DNA of 64,000 nt from Vagococcus hydrophili (GCF_011304195.1 NZ_CP049887.1:1488001-1552000), one strand, 5' to 3'. Counted from the stretch's first letter, positions 8,611 through 18,435 are shown. Program-made: numbers and translations. The notes: generated from the sequence alone by a model not told the origin.

Positions 8611-9198
8611 GTGGAGGAGCAAAAAATAGATATTAAAGTACTTATACTATGTGCTGTCGCAGTAGCTATTAATGTTTTGTTAGGTACAATTGTCGCGTTT
8701 ATTAATATTCCTTTTGTTTATTTAAGTGGGATGGGGACTATTTTTATTGCAGTAAATTTTAAAATGAGATATGGAGTTATTACTGGTTTAACAACACATT
8801 TATTACTTGGACTTATTCATGGACCAACAACCGTCTTTTTTGGTTTATCAAGTATGGTAAATGCTATTGTAGCCAATCTGTGTTCTAGAAAAAAATTTGA
8901 CGTTCCTCAAGCAATTTTTACTGGAACTCTAGTTTCATTAATCGGTTCTATGGTGAGTGTTTGTATTCGGTTAATTCTTTTTGGAGGACTGTCTAATTCG
9001 GTCACAGATGTCTTAATTTTTGCCGTTAGAAGTACAGGAGTAGGAATGTTTATTGCGGCTTATGTTGGAGCCGTTACAGACAGTATTATAGATAAAATTT
9101 TGTCTTGTTTACTTGTAATGAAATTAAGTAAGTTACCACCATTACAAAAAGTCTTTAATTCTTTAAGTGGTTCTGTTAAGGAAAGGTTATTATCATAA
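8611..9198 (+). CDS. Putative ECF transporter S component
   Basis: The 195-residue, very hydrophobic protein has five or six predicted helices. Its pattern is that of energy-coupling-factor S components: a conserved-looking GMGTIFIAVNFKMRYGVITG stretch in the second helix region and a hydrophobic core, with few charges apart from the termini. S components capture a vitamin or metal and pair with EcfT and two ATPases encoded elsewhere; the substrate cannot be told from sequence. GTG at 8611 was chosen because GGAG (8599-8602) is well placed for it; GTG at 8602 overlaps that site. It follows the broken WYL regulator closely and ends at a terminator. Confidence 0.55.
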   Translation: MEEQKIDIKVLILCAVAVAINVLLGTIVAFINIPFVYLSGMGTIFIAVNFKMRYGVITGLTTHLLLGLIHGPTTVFFGLSSMVNAIVANLCSRKKFDVPQAIFTGTLVSLIGSMVSVCIRLILFGGLSNSVTDVLIFAVRSTGVGMFIAAYVGAVTDSIIDKILSCLLVMKLSKLPPLQKVFNSLSGSVKERLLS

Positions 9199-9202
9199 AA
9201 AT

Positions 9203-9243
9203 ATTCCGAGTAGGTTGTTTAATCAATTTACTCGGATTTTTTT
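9203..9243 (+). terminator. Terminator after the ECF S component
   Basis: The arms CCGAGTA and TACTCGG enclose a 15- to 18-nt loop and are followed by TTTTTTT. Confidence 0.8.
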
Positions 9244-9344
9244 GTATACTATCGAGATGTTCATAATATGAATAGACTCTATTTTATAATCATTTTGTAA
9301 GCATTTAAAAAGCATACAAAAAAATAAAGTGAGGAGATTTACGA

Positions 9345-12300
9345 ATGAGAGGTAGCAAGAAATTTAGTTATGTATCTAATGAAATTAAAGAAGACTATAA
9401 ACCACAATTAGTTAAAGGTCGTACAGGTTGGGTTGTTAAAGGGTTAGTTTATGCTAGTTTAGTTGGGGTCGGATTGATGGGGGTTAATGTAGCAGAAACT
9501 CAAGCAGCAGAATGGACACCTAACACTGCTGAAACTATTCGAGCTAAAATTAAAGAAGGAGACACTTCTTATACTTTTGTAGAAGGAGATACTTTTTATG
9601 AAATTGGGCGAGCAATTAATGTGAAGTATACTGTTTTAATGGAATTGAATGGTTTTGCAGAAGGTACACAGTATACGGTACCAGTTGGAACAACCATTAC
9701 TTTTGATGGTCGAAAAGTAACTTTAACAGATAAAGATGGTAAGGTAGTGAATGAAAAAATCCTATCTGATGATGCTAAAATTGATAAATCACAACCATTC
9801 ATAAACCAAAAATCTGATACGATTAAAGGTACATCTGTATCAACTAATAATCAGTCAACTTCAACTAATAACGGTGGCAACAGTAGTAAACCTAATCCAG
9901 TTCAGCCAGTAACACCTGTTAAGCCAATTAAACCGACTGACCCAACAACGCCTATTAAACCAGTTGATCCTAAACCAGAGGAAAATCGTTTAGCAGAACT
10001 AAAAAAACAATTAGCTGAATTAGAGGCCCAATTAGCAAACAAACAGACTGAATTAGAAGATGCGATTGCAAAATTAAACGAAGCAAATGCACAAAATAGA
10101 GAAAACTCAATTATATTAGCTAATGCTCAAATAACTGTCAATAATCTTAATGAGGAATTGATAGCGGCTGAATCAGCAGTTGTATCAGCACAAAACACTG
10201 TTACTGAAGCTCAGGCAGCTATTGATGCATGGCAACCAACAGATAAAGAAACTGAAATACCTAAGTCACTAGTAGAAGCTTTAAATGCAGCTCAAGCTGA
10301 ATTAGCAGCAGCACAAGCAAATAAAGAAGCTATTAAAAATCAAAGAATAGCTGCTGAACAAGCTTTAGAAGAAGCTAAACAATTACCAATGATTAATACA
10401 GCAACAATTTTAGAAGGAATTGATGTAATCAATAATGAAATTAACAGTTTACAACAAAAGATAGATGAAGTAAAAGCAGAAATTGCTAAATTGGAAGGTA
10501 ATACAAAACCTACAGAAGATGTTAAGTTGGAAGAAGCTAGACAAAAAGCGTTAAATACTTTAGGAACATTGAATTTATTACCAGAAGAGTTAGCTGATTT
10601 TACAGCAGTGATTCAATCTGCTAAATCTATTGAAGAAATCAATGATTATTTAGCTCAAGCCCAACTAGCTCATGATAAAAATGAAGCAATTGAGAATGAA
10701 AGTAAAGAGTTGAAAGCAGCAAAAGCTAAGGCTATAAAGCAGTTAGCAGAATTGAATTTAGGTAGTGAAGATAAAGAAGTACTTTCATATCAAATCAATA
10801 ATGCAGTTAGTGTAGAGGAAATCAACGATATATTAATTAATGCAAAATCAATCAGTGATGAAAATGATAAAAAATTAGAAGCGGAAAAATTAAAATTAGA
10901 AGCTGCCAAATCAGATGCTAAAAAAGAAATCGCTACACTCAATTTAAGCGGTGAAGAACAAGCAACATTTATTTCTTTAGTAGACAATGCTAAAACAGTA
11001 GCTGAAGTATCTGATGCTCTAGAAAATGCACGTCAAGTCAGTGATAAAAATAATCAAAATGAGCAAAGTCAGTTAGAAAAAACTAAAAAAGAAGCAATCA
11101 ATTCATTAGATGGGTTAAATTTAAAAGCTTCTGAAAAAGCAGAGTTTACAAATCAAATTGAAAAGGCTCAAACAATAGTTGAAATCAACGCAATTCTTAA
11201 AGAAGCTCAAGCAACATCTAATAAAAATGATGAATCTTCAAGTGAAAAAGAATTATCAGAAGCTAAGAATCAGGCAAAATATGAATTAGCTAAAATGAAT
11301 TTAACTCAATCTCAGAACATTGAATTTGAGAAACAAATTGATGAAGCGACAACGGTTAGCTCAATTAATTTAATTATTGCGAATGCTCAAAAAGTATCAG
11401 ATAAAAATGATGCTGATACTGAGCAATCTAAAAAATTAGAAGAAGCTAAAGCATCTGCTAAAACTTCAGTAAATGGAATGAACTTAACTTCAAACCAAAA
11501 GGTTGACTTTGAAAAACAAATCAATGAAGTTAAATCAATCGATGGCGTTAACTTGGTAGTTGCAAACGCAAAAAAAGCTTCAGACATCAATGATGCAAAT
11601 GAAGCTAACGCTGAAAAATTAGCAAAAGCTAAAACTCAAGCTGAGAAAGATGTTCAATCATTAGAATATTTACCTCAAAGTGAGAAAGACAAATTCTTAG
11701 CTGAAATTAAATCAGCTCAAACGATTTCTGAAGTGAATACCACTTTGGAAAATGCTAAAAAATCTGATACTCAATTCAAAGATGATGCTGAAAATGCTAA
11801 AAAATTAGAAGCATCTCGTAAATCAGCACTTGATGAGTTAAAAGGTTTGAACTTAAAAGGCAACACTTCTTATGAAACTCAAATCAAAAACGCTAAAACA
11901 GAAGCTGAAATCAAATCTGCACTAGATGCAGCTAAAGCTGAAAGCACTAAGAACGATAAAGATGATGCAACTTCGAAAGAATTAGAACAAGCTAAAAAAG
12001 ATGCAATCACTGAAATTAACAAATTAAACTTATCTGATACTGAAAAAGCCGATTTTACGAATCAAGTAAATGCAGCTAAAACAGCTTCAGAAATCAGCAC
12101 TATTATGAAAAAAGCTAAAGATAAATCTGAAGCAAATGATAGCAAAAAAACTGCAACTGTAACGTTCTTAATCAAAGATCAATTTGGTAATGACTTAGGA
12201 AAAGTTGTTAAAGAAGTTGAAGCAGGCGGAAAATACAGCTTTACACTACAAGATTTAGGTCTTGATGATAGCTACTCATTAGCAAGAGGACCTCTGAAAG

Positions 12301-12800
12301 GCGACTCTCCGAAAAATGAAGGGCAAAACAAAAACGTTATGATCGTAGTTAAAGGTCCTGTTGTAAAAGATAATGACGAACACGCTGCTAAATTCCAAGA
12401 AGATTTCGAAAAACACATGAACGAGTTAAGAGCTGAAAATGGCACTGACCCTCTTCAACACAGTTCAGTATTACAGGAAGCTGCTGATATTAGAGCTAAA
12501 GAATTAGCTGATAAGTTTGGACATGACAGACCTAATGGTGAAGGAAGCTATACAGTTTTATACGATGTTGATGGAGGTCAATCTTATAATGGTTTAGCTG
12601 AAAATATCGCTTCTGGAGGGTATGGCGACATGACAGGTGAATCTGCTGCTGAAGCTTTATTCAATGATTGGCATAATAGTGAAGACCACAACGCTAACAT
12701 GATTTCCGGTCACACAACTGAATATGGCTTAGCATTCTTCTATGACGAAAACACAGGTCGTACATATGCGGTATTACTTACTTCAACACCGCGTAAATAG
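9345..12800 (+). CDS. Large surface protein: LysM, nine GA-like modules, C-terminal CAP domain
   Basis: The 1151-residue protein has a long export signal (YKPQLVKGRTGW followed by a hydrophobic stretch and AETQA), similar to the KxYKxGKxW class. A LysM-like domain lies at about residues 74-121 (YTFVEGDTFYEIGRAINV) and a Pro/Thr spacer with repeated KP at about 185-210. A coiled coil covers about 212-385. Nine modules of about 60 residues follow (about 392-934), each with xxAKxxAxxxLxxLNL...QIxxAxTxxEIN; these resemble GA (albumin-binding) modules. A linker precedes a CAP/SCP-like domain (about 1010-1151) with GHDRP, GLAENIA and the WHNSEDHNANM helix. There is no LPXTG, so wall attachment would be by LysM. 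Binding of host protein is inference. GAGGAGA precedes the ATG. Confidence 0.8.
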   Translation: MRGSKKFSYVSNEIKEDYKPQLVKGRTGWVVKGLVYASLVGVGLMGVNVAETQAAEWTPNTAETIRAKIKEGDTSYTFVEGDTFYEIGRAINVKYTVLMELNGFAEGTQYTVPVGTTITFDGRKVTLTDKDGKVVNEKILSDDAKIDKSQPFINQKSDTIKGTSVSTNNQSTSTNNGGNSSKPNPVQPVTPVKPIKPTDPTTPIKPVDPKPEENRLAELKKQLAELEAQLANKQTELEDAIAKLNEANAQNRENSIILANAQITVNNLNEELIAAESAVVSAQNTVTEAQAAIDAWQPTDKETEIPKSLVEALNAAQAELAAAQANKEAIKNQRIAAEQALEEAKQLPMINTATILEGIDVINNEINSLQQKIDEVKAEIAKLEGNTKPTEDVKLEEARQKALNTLGTLNLLPEELADFTAVIQSAKSIEEINDYLAQAQLAHDKNEAIENESKELKAAKAKAIKQLAELNLGSEDKEVLSYQINNAVSVEEINDILINAKSISDENDKKLEAEKLKLEAAKSDAKKEIATLNLSGEEQATFISLVDNAKTVAEVSDALENARQVSDKNNQNEQSQLEKTKKEAINSLDGLNLKASEKAEFTNQIEKAQTIVEINAILKEAQATSNKNDESSSEKELSEAKNQAKYELAKMNLTQSQNIEFEKQIDEATTVSSINLIIANAQKVSDKNDADTEQSKKLEEAKASAKTSVNGMNLTSNQKVDFEKQINEVKSIDGVNLVVANAKKASDINDANEANAEKLAKAKTQAEKDVQSLEYLPQSEKDKFLAEIKSAQTISEVNTTLENAKKSDTQFKDDAENAKKLEASRKSALDELKGLNLKGNTSYETQIKNAKTEAEIKSALDAAKAESTKNDKDDATSKELEQAKKDAITEINKLNLSDTEKADFTNQVNAAKTASEISTIMKKAKDKSEANDSKKTATVTFLIKDQFGNDLGKVVKEVEAGGKYSFTLQDLGLDDSYSLARGPLKGDSPKNEGQNKNVMIVVKGPVVKDNDEHAAKFQEDFEKHMNELRAENGTDPLQHSSVLQEAADIRAKELADKFGHDRPNGEGSYTVLYDVDGGQSYNGLAENIASGGYGDMTGESAAEALFNDWHNSEDHNANMISGHTTEYGLAFFYDENTGRTYAVLLTSTPRK

Positions 12801-12809
12801 TATTTTACG

Positions 12810-12839
12810 AAAGACTATTCTTAATTGAATAGTCTTTTT
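12810..12839 (+). terminator. Terminator after the CAP protein gene
   Basis: AAAGACTATTC and GAATAGTCTTTTT form an 11-bp stem with a short loop and T-run. Confidence 0.85.
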
Positions 12840-12865
12840 AAATGCAATAAAGAAGTAGGGCATTG

Positions 12866-12899
12866 CAAAAAAAAGCCAGCCGATTTATCGACTGACTTT
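12866..12899 (-). terminator. Terminator of the coaA-guaA transcript
   Basis: Read on the minus strand, AAGTCAGTCGA pairs with TCGGCTGGCTT (two G-U wobbles) around a four-base loop and is followed by at least seven T. The two wobbles are mismatches on the plus strand, so it is directional. A further hairpin (TCACAAAA/TTTTGTGA) lies at about 12904-12930. Confidence 0.7.
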
Positions 12900-13017
12900 A
12901 CTGGTCACAAAACGGGTTACATTTTGTGAGCATTTATCTATTTTCATAAAAAAATGCAATAAACAATTGATTTTAAAGCCTATTGTATCAACATCTTAAA
13001 ATAGAATTAAGCAACTA

Positions 13018-14574
13018 TTATTCCCACTCAACAGTTGCAGGTGGTTTACTCGTAATATCATACACGATTCTATTAACGTGATCCACTTCATTCACAATAC
13101 GAACTGATATTTTTTGTAATAAGTCCCAATCAATACGAGCGAAGTCAGCAGTCATTCCATCAATTGATGTAATGGCACGAAGACCAATTGTGTAGTCGTA
13201 TGTACGGCTATCTCCCATAACGCCAACAGAACGCATGCCAGGAAGAACAGTGAAGTATTGCCAGATGTCACGGTCAAGACCAGCGTTAGCGATCTCTTCA
13301 CGTAAGATAGCATCACTTTCACGGACGATTTCTAATTTTTCTTCAGTGATTTCACCAAGGACACGGATACCTAATCCAGGACCTGGGAATGGTTGGCGCC
13401 AAACGATTGAATCAGGCATGCCTAATTCAGTTCCTAAAGCACGAACTTCATCTTTGAATAAAGTGTTTAATGGTTCGATTAATTCGAAAGCCATATCATC
13501 AGGAAGTCCACCAACGTTATGATGTGATTTAATCACTTCAGCAGTATCAGTACCACTTTCAATCACGTCAGTATAAAGCGTTCCTTGAGCTAAGAATTTA
13601 ATACCATCTAATTTAGCTGCTTCATCATCGAATAAGTAGATAAATTCGTTACCAATGATTTTACGTTTTTGTTCTGGATCAGAAACACCAGCTAATTTAT
13701 CTAAGAAACGGTCTTTAGCGTTCACACGGATGATGTTTAAGCCGAATTTTCCGCCTAAACTCTCCATTACTTGATCGCCTTCGCCTTTTCTAAGTAAACC
13801 ATGGTCAACAAAGACACACGTTAATTGGTCGCCGATTGCTTTTTGTAAAAGAACCCCAACCACACTTGAATCCACACCACCAGAAAGAGCGAGTAAGACT
13901 TTTTTATCGCCAACTTTTTCACGGATTTTTTTGATTTCTACTTCGATAAAGCTTTCCATTGACCAATCAGCCGCACAACCACAGATATCAAAAGCAAAGT
14001 GACGTAATAAGTCATTTCCACATTCTGAATGGCGTACTTCTGGATGGAATTGAACAGCGTATAATTGTTTAGCATGGTTTTCCATAGCTGAAATAGGGCA
14101 GTTAGCACTTGTTGCGACAACTTCAAAGCCTTCAGGAATTTGAGTTACTAAGTCTCCGTGGCTCATCCAAGCTTGATGATGCTCTGGAAGTCCTTTGAAT
14201 AATTCGGTCGTTGCGCTAGTAACATCTAACATCGCTTTTCCGTATTCACTACTATCAGCACTCTCAACAACACCACCTAATTTGTGAGTCATTAATTGCA
14301 TACCGTAGCAAATACCTAAAATAGGAATACCTAAGTCAAAAATAGCAGGGTCGATTGAAAAACTACTTTCATCATAAACGCTATTTGGTCCACCAGAGAA
14401 GATGATTCCTTTTGGTGCGATTTCCTTAATTTCCTCAACAGTGATCTTGTGGCTTAAAAGTTCAGAGAAAACTCCAAACTCTCTAATGCGGCGTGTAATT
14501 AACTGATTGTATTGACTACCAAAGTCTAAAACGATGATTTTTTCCATGTCTTTAAATTCGGACGTGTTTGTCAC
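13018..14574 (-). CDS. guaA: GMP synthase (glutamine-hydrolysing)
   Basis: GuaA converts XMP to GMP with glutamine and ATP in the cytoplasm. An N-terminal class I glutamine amidotransferase has the nucleophile in GICYGMQ (Cys at about 89) and the His/Glu pair in HPEVRHSE. An ATP pyrophosphatase domain follows with the P-loop [10 protein letters not shown]. The C-terminal dimerisation domain ends in the usual [11 protein letters not shown]. Length (518 residues) is normal. GTG at 14574 fits best: AGGGTG lies six bases upstream and the resulting [21 protein letters not shown] resembles enterococcal GuaA starts; the in-frame ATG at 14547 has no binding site. It is 39 bp downstream of coaA, probably cotranscribed. 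Confidence 0.93.
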   Translation of the reverse strand: MTNTSEFKDMEKIIVLDFGSQYNQLITRRIREFGVFSELLSHKITVEEIKEIAPKGIIFSGGPNSVYDESSFSIDPAIFDLGIPILGICYGMQLMTHKLGGVVESADSSEYGKAMLDVTSATTELFKGLPEHHQAWMSHGDLVTQIPEGFEVVATSANCPISAMENHAKQLYAVQFHPEVRHSECGNDLLRHFAFDICGCAADWSMESFIEVEIKKIREKVGDKKVLLALSGGVDSSVVGVLLQKAIGDQLTCVFVDHGLLRKGEGDQVMESLGGKFGLNIIRVNAKDRFLDKLAGVSDPEQKRKIIGNEFIYLFDDEAAKLDGIKFLAQGTLYTDVIESGTDTAEVIKSHHNVGGLPDDMAFELIEPLNTLFKDEVRALGTELGMPDSIVWRQPFPGPGLGIRVLGEITEEKLEIVRESDAILREEIANAGLDRDIWQYFTVLPGMRSVGVMGDSRTYDYTIGLRAITSIDGMTADFARIDWDLLQKISVRIVNEVDHVNRIVYDITSKPPATVEWE

Positions 14575-14613
14575 TTGCTTCACCCTATCTTTCTTTTTAT
14601 TTGTTTTACTAAC

Positions 14614-15537
14614 TTAGAATTTCCGTAAAGAGATTTTATCAATCGTATGATTGTCTGATTTATGTAGGACAACATCCGCCCGACTTCGTGTAGGTAAGAT
14701 AAAGTTCTCCAAGTTTTTTTGGTTCACATCTTGCCACACTTGTTTGGCGAAATTGATAGCCTCATCTCTAGGACCATTCGCATATTCATAATAATAATTA
14801 GTTTTGTCATTTTTTGCAAGGTTTAATAATGCTTCAAAGCGTTCTAAGTACCAAGATTCGATTAATTTACTGTCAGCATCCACATAAATAGAGAAATCAA
14901 AGAAGTCACTAATATAAATTTGTTGATTGGCAGGAAGCTGCAGGACATTGATTCCTTCAACAATTAAGATATCTGGCTGTGTAATCGTCTCAAATTCATC
15001 AGGAATAATATCATAAACCTCATGAGAGTACATAGGAATATTCAAATTATCTTCCCCATTTTTAACGGCATTTAAAAAGGTAAGTAAGCGTTCCATATCA
15101 TAACTTTCAGGAAAACCTTTTTTATCTAAAATCCCTCGTTTTTTTAATTCGTCAGTGGGATATAAAAAACCGTCTGTGGTAATAAGTTGAACGTTACGTC
15201 TTTTAAATGTTCTTGAGAGCATCATTTGAAGGAGACGTGCGGTCGTGCTTTTACCAACAGCCACACTACCAGCAACCCCAATAATAAAGGGCGTTGGCGG
15301 GACAAATTCTTGCATGAATAGTCCCTTACTCAAATGAAGTGATTCATATTCCTTCATATAAATATGAATTAAATGGGTTAAGGGAATATAGATATCTTGC
15401 ACATCTTGTAAAGATATCTGATCATTAAAACTTTTAATTTGTTGTAGCTCGGCATCCGTTAATGGGGCAATCCCGTTCCGGTAAAAACCTTGCCACTCTT
15501 GTCTGGTTAAGTGATAATAATTAGTTCGTTCATCCAT
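14614..15537 (-). CDS. coaA: Pantothenate kinase, type I
   Basis: CoaA phosphorylates pantothenate, the first step of coenzyme A synthesis. The 307-residue protein has the Walker A motif GVAGSVAVGKST at residues 87-98, the TTDGFLYP motif after it, GFPESYDMERLL, YSHEVYD and the IVEGINVLQ strand, all standard for the P-loop type I enzyme. Length is normal. GGAGAG precedes the ATG. The thioesterase gene lies four bases upstream and guaA follows, so the three genes read as one transcriptional unit. The thioesterase product also acts on CoA esters, which gives this pair a shared theme. Confidence 0.92.
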   Translation of the reverse strand: MDERTNYYHLTRQEWQGFYRNGIAPLTDAELQQIKSFNDQISLQDVQDIYIPLTHLIHIYMKEYESLHLSKGLFMQEFVPPTPFIIGVAGSVAVGKSTTARLLQMMLSRTFKRRNVQLITTDGFLYPTDELKKRGILDKKGFPESYDMERLLTFLNAVKNGEDNLNIPMYSHEVYDIIPDEFETITQPDILIVEGINVLQLPANQQIYISDFFDFSIYVDADSKLIESWYLERFEALLNLAKNDKTNYYYEYANGPRDEAINFAKQVWQDVNQKNLENFILPTRSRADVVLHKSDNHTIDKISLRKF

Positions 15538-15541
15538 GAGG

Positions 15542-16093
15542 TTACTCTCCTAAATAATCAGAACTATCCATCCAAGGCAGTGTCAAAGAAATATGGTTAG
15601 CTAAATCTTTATTGTGTTCTAACTCTTTCATGCGCATTTCACGACGTTTAGAGTATCCTTGATGAATCATCTTTTCTTCGTTGGTTTCAGGAATGACAGT
15701 TGGAACGCCTTTGAAGTTTTCTTCTGCTTCTACGATGACAAAAGTCATAAAACAAGTAGCAGCTAAGTAACGCTCACCAGTTGCTAAATCTTCCCCTAAA
15801 ACTTTAGTGAAGATTTCCATTGATTTTTTGCCGGTTCCTGTAACGTAAGCTTCCACACACACTGAGTGATTTTCATAAATTGGATGTAGAAAGTCTAATT
15901 TGTCTGTTGAAGCCGTCATTGTCGGTCTTCTACAATGTCTAGAGGCTGCAATAGAGGTAGTGTCATCAATGAACGACATTAATTTTCCACCATACAAAGC
16001 GCCGAAAGAATTTAAATCATTTGGAAACACGCGATGTGTTTGAATAATTCGAGATTCACGACATTTTTTTGTTTCTGGTAATTCAATAAACAT
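15542..16093 (-). CDS. Acyl-CoA thioesterase, hotdog fold (YkhA-like)
   Basis: The 183-residue protein matches the hexameric hotdog acyl-CoA thioesterases (BFIT/YkhA/YciA type). Features are RVFPNDLNSFGALYGGKLMSF with the catalytic-region Asn/Asp, IAASRHCRRPTMTASTDKLDF, and the strand YVTGTGKKSMEIFTKV. These enzymes hydrolyse acyl-CoA to free acid and CoA; the chain-length preference is unknown. The gene is first in the thioesterase-coaA-guaA unit, with AAGGAG upstream, and is divergent from the GDSL esterase gene with only 91 bp between them. Confidence 0.82.
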   Translation of the reverse strand: MFIELPETKKCRESRIIQTHRVFPNDLNSFGALYGGKLMSFIDDTTSIAASRHCRRPTMTASTDKLDFLHPIYENHSVCVEAYVTGTGKKSMEIFTKVLGEDLATGERYLAATCFMTFVIVEAEENFKGVPTVIPETNEEKMIHQGYSKRREMRMKELEHNKDLANHISLTLPWMDSSDYLGE

Positions 16094-16184
16094 GTTTACA
16101 ACTCCTTAATTCATGCTATGATGTTAAAGTCTTAATGATTATATCACAAATGCTTCCATAGATAGAAACGGTGAGGGTTGAAAC

Positions 16185-16754
16185 ATGAAAAAAATCATTT
16201 TATTAGGAGATAGTATTACAGCTGGCTACGAAGAAGGTGTCACTGACTTTCGCCTGAACGAACAAATAGAAGTTGAATTTAAAGAGTTAGAAGTAATTAA
16301 TGCAGGTATTCCAGGAGACACGACACGTGGGGCGTTGCAGCGATTAGAGGCGCATGTCTTACGTTATCAACCAGATGTGGTGACCGTCTTTTTTGGAGCC
16401 AACGATGTCTCGACAATAATGGGTATATCTATAGAAGAATACATAGCAAATTTAATTTTAATCGTGAAACAGATCGGTGAAGAAAGAGTTATTTTGCTAG
16501 GAGTTCCATATTGTAACCAAAATCTCTATCAAGAAGAAAGAGGGATGGAACGATTAGAACTATACAACCGAGCTGCCAAAGAAATTGCGGCTAATTATCA
16601 ACTGCCATTTATTGAACTACTATATATAATGCAAGAAAAATCAAATTTATACTTACAAAAAGATGGACTTCATTTTTCAAGAGCAGGGTATGAATTATTG
16701 GGTCAATTGATTAATCAAGAATTAAAGAAGAGAAAGGGTGTTGAGAATGGGTAA
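16185..16754 (+). CDS. SGNH/GDSL-type esterase
   Basis: The 189-residue cytoplasmic protein has no signal peptide. It carries the four SGNH blocks: GDSITAGY (catalytic Ser at about residue 8), the Gly in NAGIPGDTTRG, FFGANDVS (Asn), and DGLHFSRAGY (Asp/His). The short length and the sequence around block V resemble the arylesterase/lysophospholipase L1 (TesA-like) group. The real substrate is unknown. The last eight bases overlap the start of the methyltransferase gene, so the two are translationally coupled. Confidence 0.82.
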   Translation: MKKIILLGDSITAGYEEGVTDFRLNEQIEVEFKELEVINAGIPGDTTRGALQRLEAHVLRYQPDVVTVFFGANDVSTIMGISIEEYIANLILIVKQIGEERVILLGVPYCNQNLYQEERGMERLELYNRAAKEIAANYQLPFIELLYIMQEKSNLYLQKDGLHFSRAGYELLGQLINQELKKRKGVENG

Positions 16755-17349
16755 CCATTATTATACAAATCAGCCAGAAGTCGAACACAATAGAAAACAG
16801 TGGGAATTTCCTTTAAAAAACAAAACATTTTCCTTCATAACAGATAGTAATGTTTTTTCAAAGGCAACCGTCGATTTTGGTTCACGTGTCTTAATTGAAA
16901 CATTTACAGCAACTAACTTACCAGAAGGTGGGATTTTAGATGTTGGCTGTGGTTATGGTCCAATCGGGTTATCGCTTGCCTTTGATACTAATCGCATGGT
17001 TGAGATGGTTGATATCAACGAGCGAGCAGTTGAACTTGCGAAAGAGAATGCAGTACTTAATAAAATCGACAACGTGAAGATTTATCCTTCCTATATTTAT
17101 GAATCCGTTGAAAACAATCAATTTGCGGCAGTTGTCAGCAATCCACCTATCAGAGCGGGTAAAGAAGTGGTCCATACGATTATTTCAGGAGCCTTTGATA
17201 AATTAGTTAAAGGCGGTACCTTAACAATCGTGATTCAGAAAAAACAGGGTGCTCCTAGTGCTCAAGCAAAAATGGACGAAGTTTTCGGAAATGCTGAAAT
17301 AGTAAAAAAAGAAAAAGGCTACTTTATAATAGTTAGTGAAAAAGAATAA
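16747..17349 (+). CDS. Class I SAM-dependent methyltransferase, RsmC/YbxB-like
   Basis: The 200-residue protein has GGILDVGCGYGPIGL (SAM-binding motif I) and VVSNPPIRAGKEVVH, the NPP(Y/I) motif of N-methyltransferases that act on exocyclic amines. It ends in a Lys-rich segment (IVKKEKGYFIIV). This is the short single-domain relative of RsmC, known in Bacillus as YbxB, usually annotated as 16S rRNA (guanine-N2) methyltransferase; the rRNA target is inferred. ATG at 16747 has AAAGGGTG upstream; GTG 16738 lies inside that site. In Bacillus ybxB precedes rpoB directly after rplL; here rpoB follows but rplJL are missing. Confidence 0.8.
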   Translation: MGNHYYTNQPEVEHNRKQWEFPLKNKTFSFITDSNVFSKATVDFGSRVLIETFTATNLPEGGILDVGCGYGPIGLSLAFDTNRMVEMVDINERAVELAKENAVLNKIDNVKIYPSYIYESVENNQFAAVVSNPPIRAGKEVVHTIISGAFDKLVKGGTLTIVIQKKQGAPSAQAKMDEVFGNAEIVKKEKGYFIIVSEKE

Positions 17350-17358
17350 AGAAAACAA

Positions 17359-17400
17359 GATATCTATTGTGAATATTTAATTTACAATAGATATTTTTTA
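17359..17400 (+). terminator. Terminator after the RsmC-like gene
   Basis: ATATCTATTGT and ACAATAGATAT form a perfect 11-bp stem followed by TTTTTTA. Confidence 0.85.
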
Positions 17401-17989
17401 CGGATTTGAATAGAATATAGGCAAAAACAGCAAGAAATAAGCTACTTTGCAGATAATAAATAATCTATTAAAAAGTGATAAGCAAAAATTAAATGTGAAA
17501 AAAATAACAAAAAGGTTTTTTATTAAGAAAAAAATTCACAAAAATGTTCTTTTTTGTTGATATAAACTTAAAATTAATGAAAACGCTAATAATTTAAAAC
17601 AGTTTAATTAGGTTTTAATGTGAATAAAACAATAATATTTCGAAAGAAAGAAAGAATTTAAATTGTGAATAATGTTATTTAATTTTTGTGAAAAACGCAT
17701 AAGTGAAAAAAGGTAGTCAAAAATTGCTCATAGATAAGTAAAATGTGGTAACAATTTAGGAGTCTATACTATATAATAATAAGTGCAGTTCCAAATTAGT
17801 GTTTTACGTTGTTGAAATTAGTTGTCTTTTAGACTATTTTTAAAAGATTTTTCTTTCAAAATGTGTTATTTGTAAAAATATTTTTTTAAAGAGTTTGAAA
17901 TTATCGATATGGGGATGTTTAGACATATAAGGGACGATGATGAAAACTGTAATCTTTAATTATTTTTTGAATATCATTTTCTTAGAAAT
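17401..17989. other. AT-rich gap upstream of the rpoB leader element
   Basis: No gene is supported. A perfect TATAAT occurs at 17772-17777 but I see no good -35 box at the right distance; it could start a transcript leading into the structured element at 17990-18177. The rest is long A and T tracts. Confidence 0.4.
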
Positions 17990-18177
17990 TTCCTGTGTTA
18001 AGAATGATTTCTTAACAACATCAGGAGATATTTATAACTTCGATGTAAAACTAGGAACTATAGTCCTATCATTTAAAGAGTCGGGCTCTTTAAATGGATG
18101 TCACGTTGAAATGAGAGTTGATACGAAGGCAAGGATTAATGGGGAGGAAGCCAGATGGGGATCTGGCTTTTTTTTTG
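17990..18177 (+). ncRNA. Candidate structured RNA ending in a terminator, upstream of rpoB
   Basis: Four hairpins follow each other: GTTAAGAA/TTCTTAAC (17997-18016), AGGA/TCCT around a CTATAG-like centre (18053-18066), the perfect 11-bp CATTTAAAGAG/CTCTTTAAATG (18070-18096), and AGCCAGAT-GGGG-ATCTGGCT followed by nine T (18149-18176). The last is an excellent rho-independent terminator, and a fresh promoter for rpoB begins directly after it. The block could be a short independent RNA or a cis attenuator. An 88-residue reading frame across it was not accepted as a gene, because the hairpins explain the sequence. I do not recognise a known Rfam class. Confidence 0.5.
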
Positions 18178-18206
18178 TTGACAAAAGTCTGTTGAGGCGT
18201 TAAAAT
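18178..18206 (+). promoter_or_regulatory. rpoB promoter
   Basis: TTGACA (18178-18183) and TAAAAT (18201-18206) are 17 bp apart, close to the sigma-A consensus. The start would lie near 18213, giving a leader of about 220 nt that holds a hairpin at about 18235-18277 (AAATAAAAAGGG with CCCTTTATTT). Confidence 0.8.
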
Positions 18207-18435
18207 GATTAGTTGCAGAAGGTTTTATGTTTACAAATAAAAAGGGATATGAAATATTGTCCATAACCCTTTATTTATAGGAAAACAAAGATAGGACGAC
18301 CATATAACAATATGCTCAAGCTCTATTTTTGGTTTTTTTTTACTTAAAAACACTTTATTACATTCTATGTAATGAATTTTTAATATTTGTAACATAAGAT
18401 TATTTTTGAAGCAAACTCAGAAGGGGTGACTTAAT

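Noticed and set aside
10790-11590. Minus-strand frames within the GA-module gene
   Set aside because: They are shadows of a repetitive coding sequence with strong codon bias on the plus strand.
17937-18203. 88-residue open reading frame upstream of rpoB
   Set aside because: It runs through perfect hairpins and a rho-independent terminator, lacks a clear ribosome binding site and looks like no protein; the structure explains the sequence.
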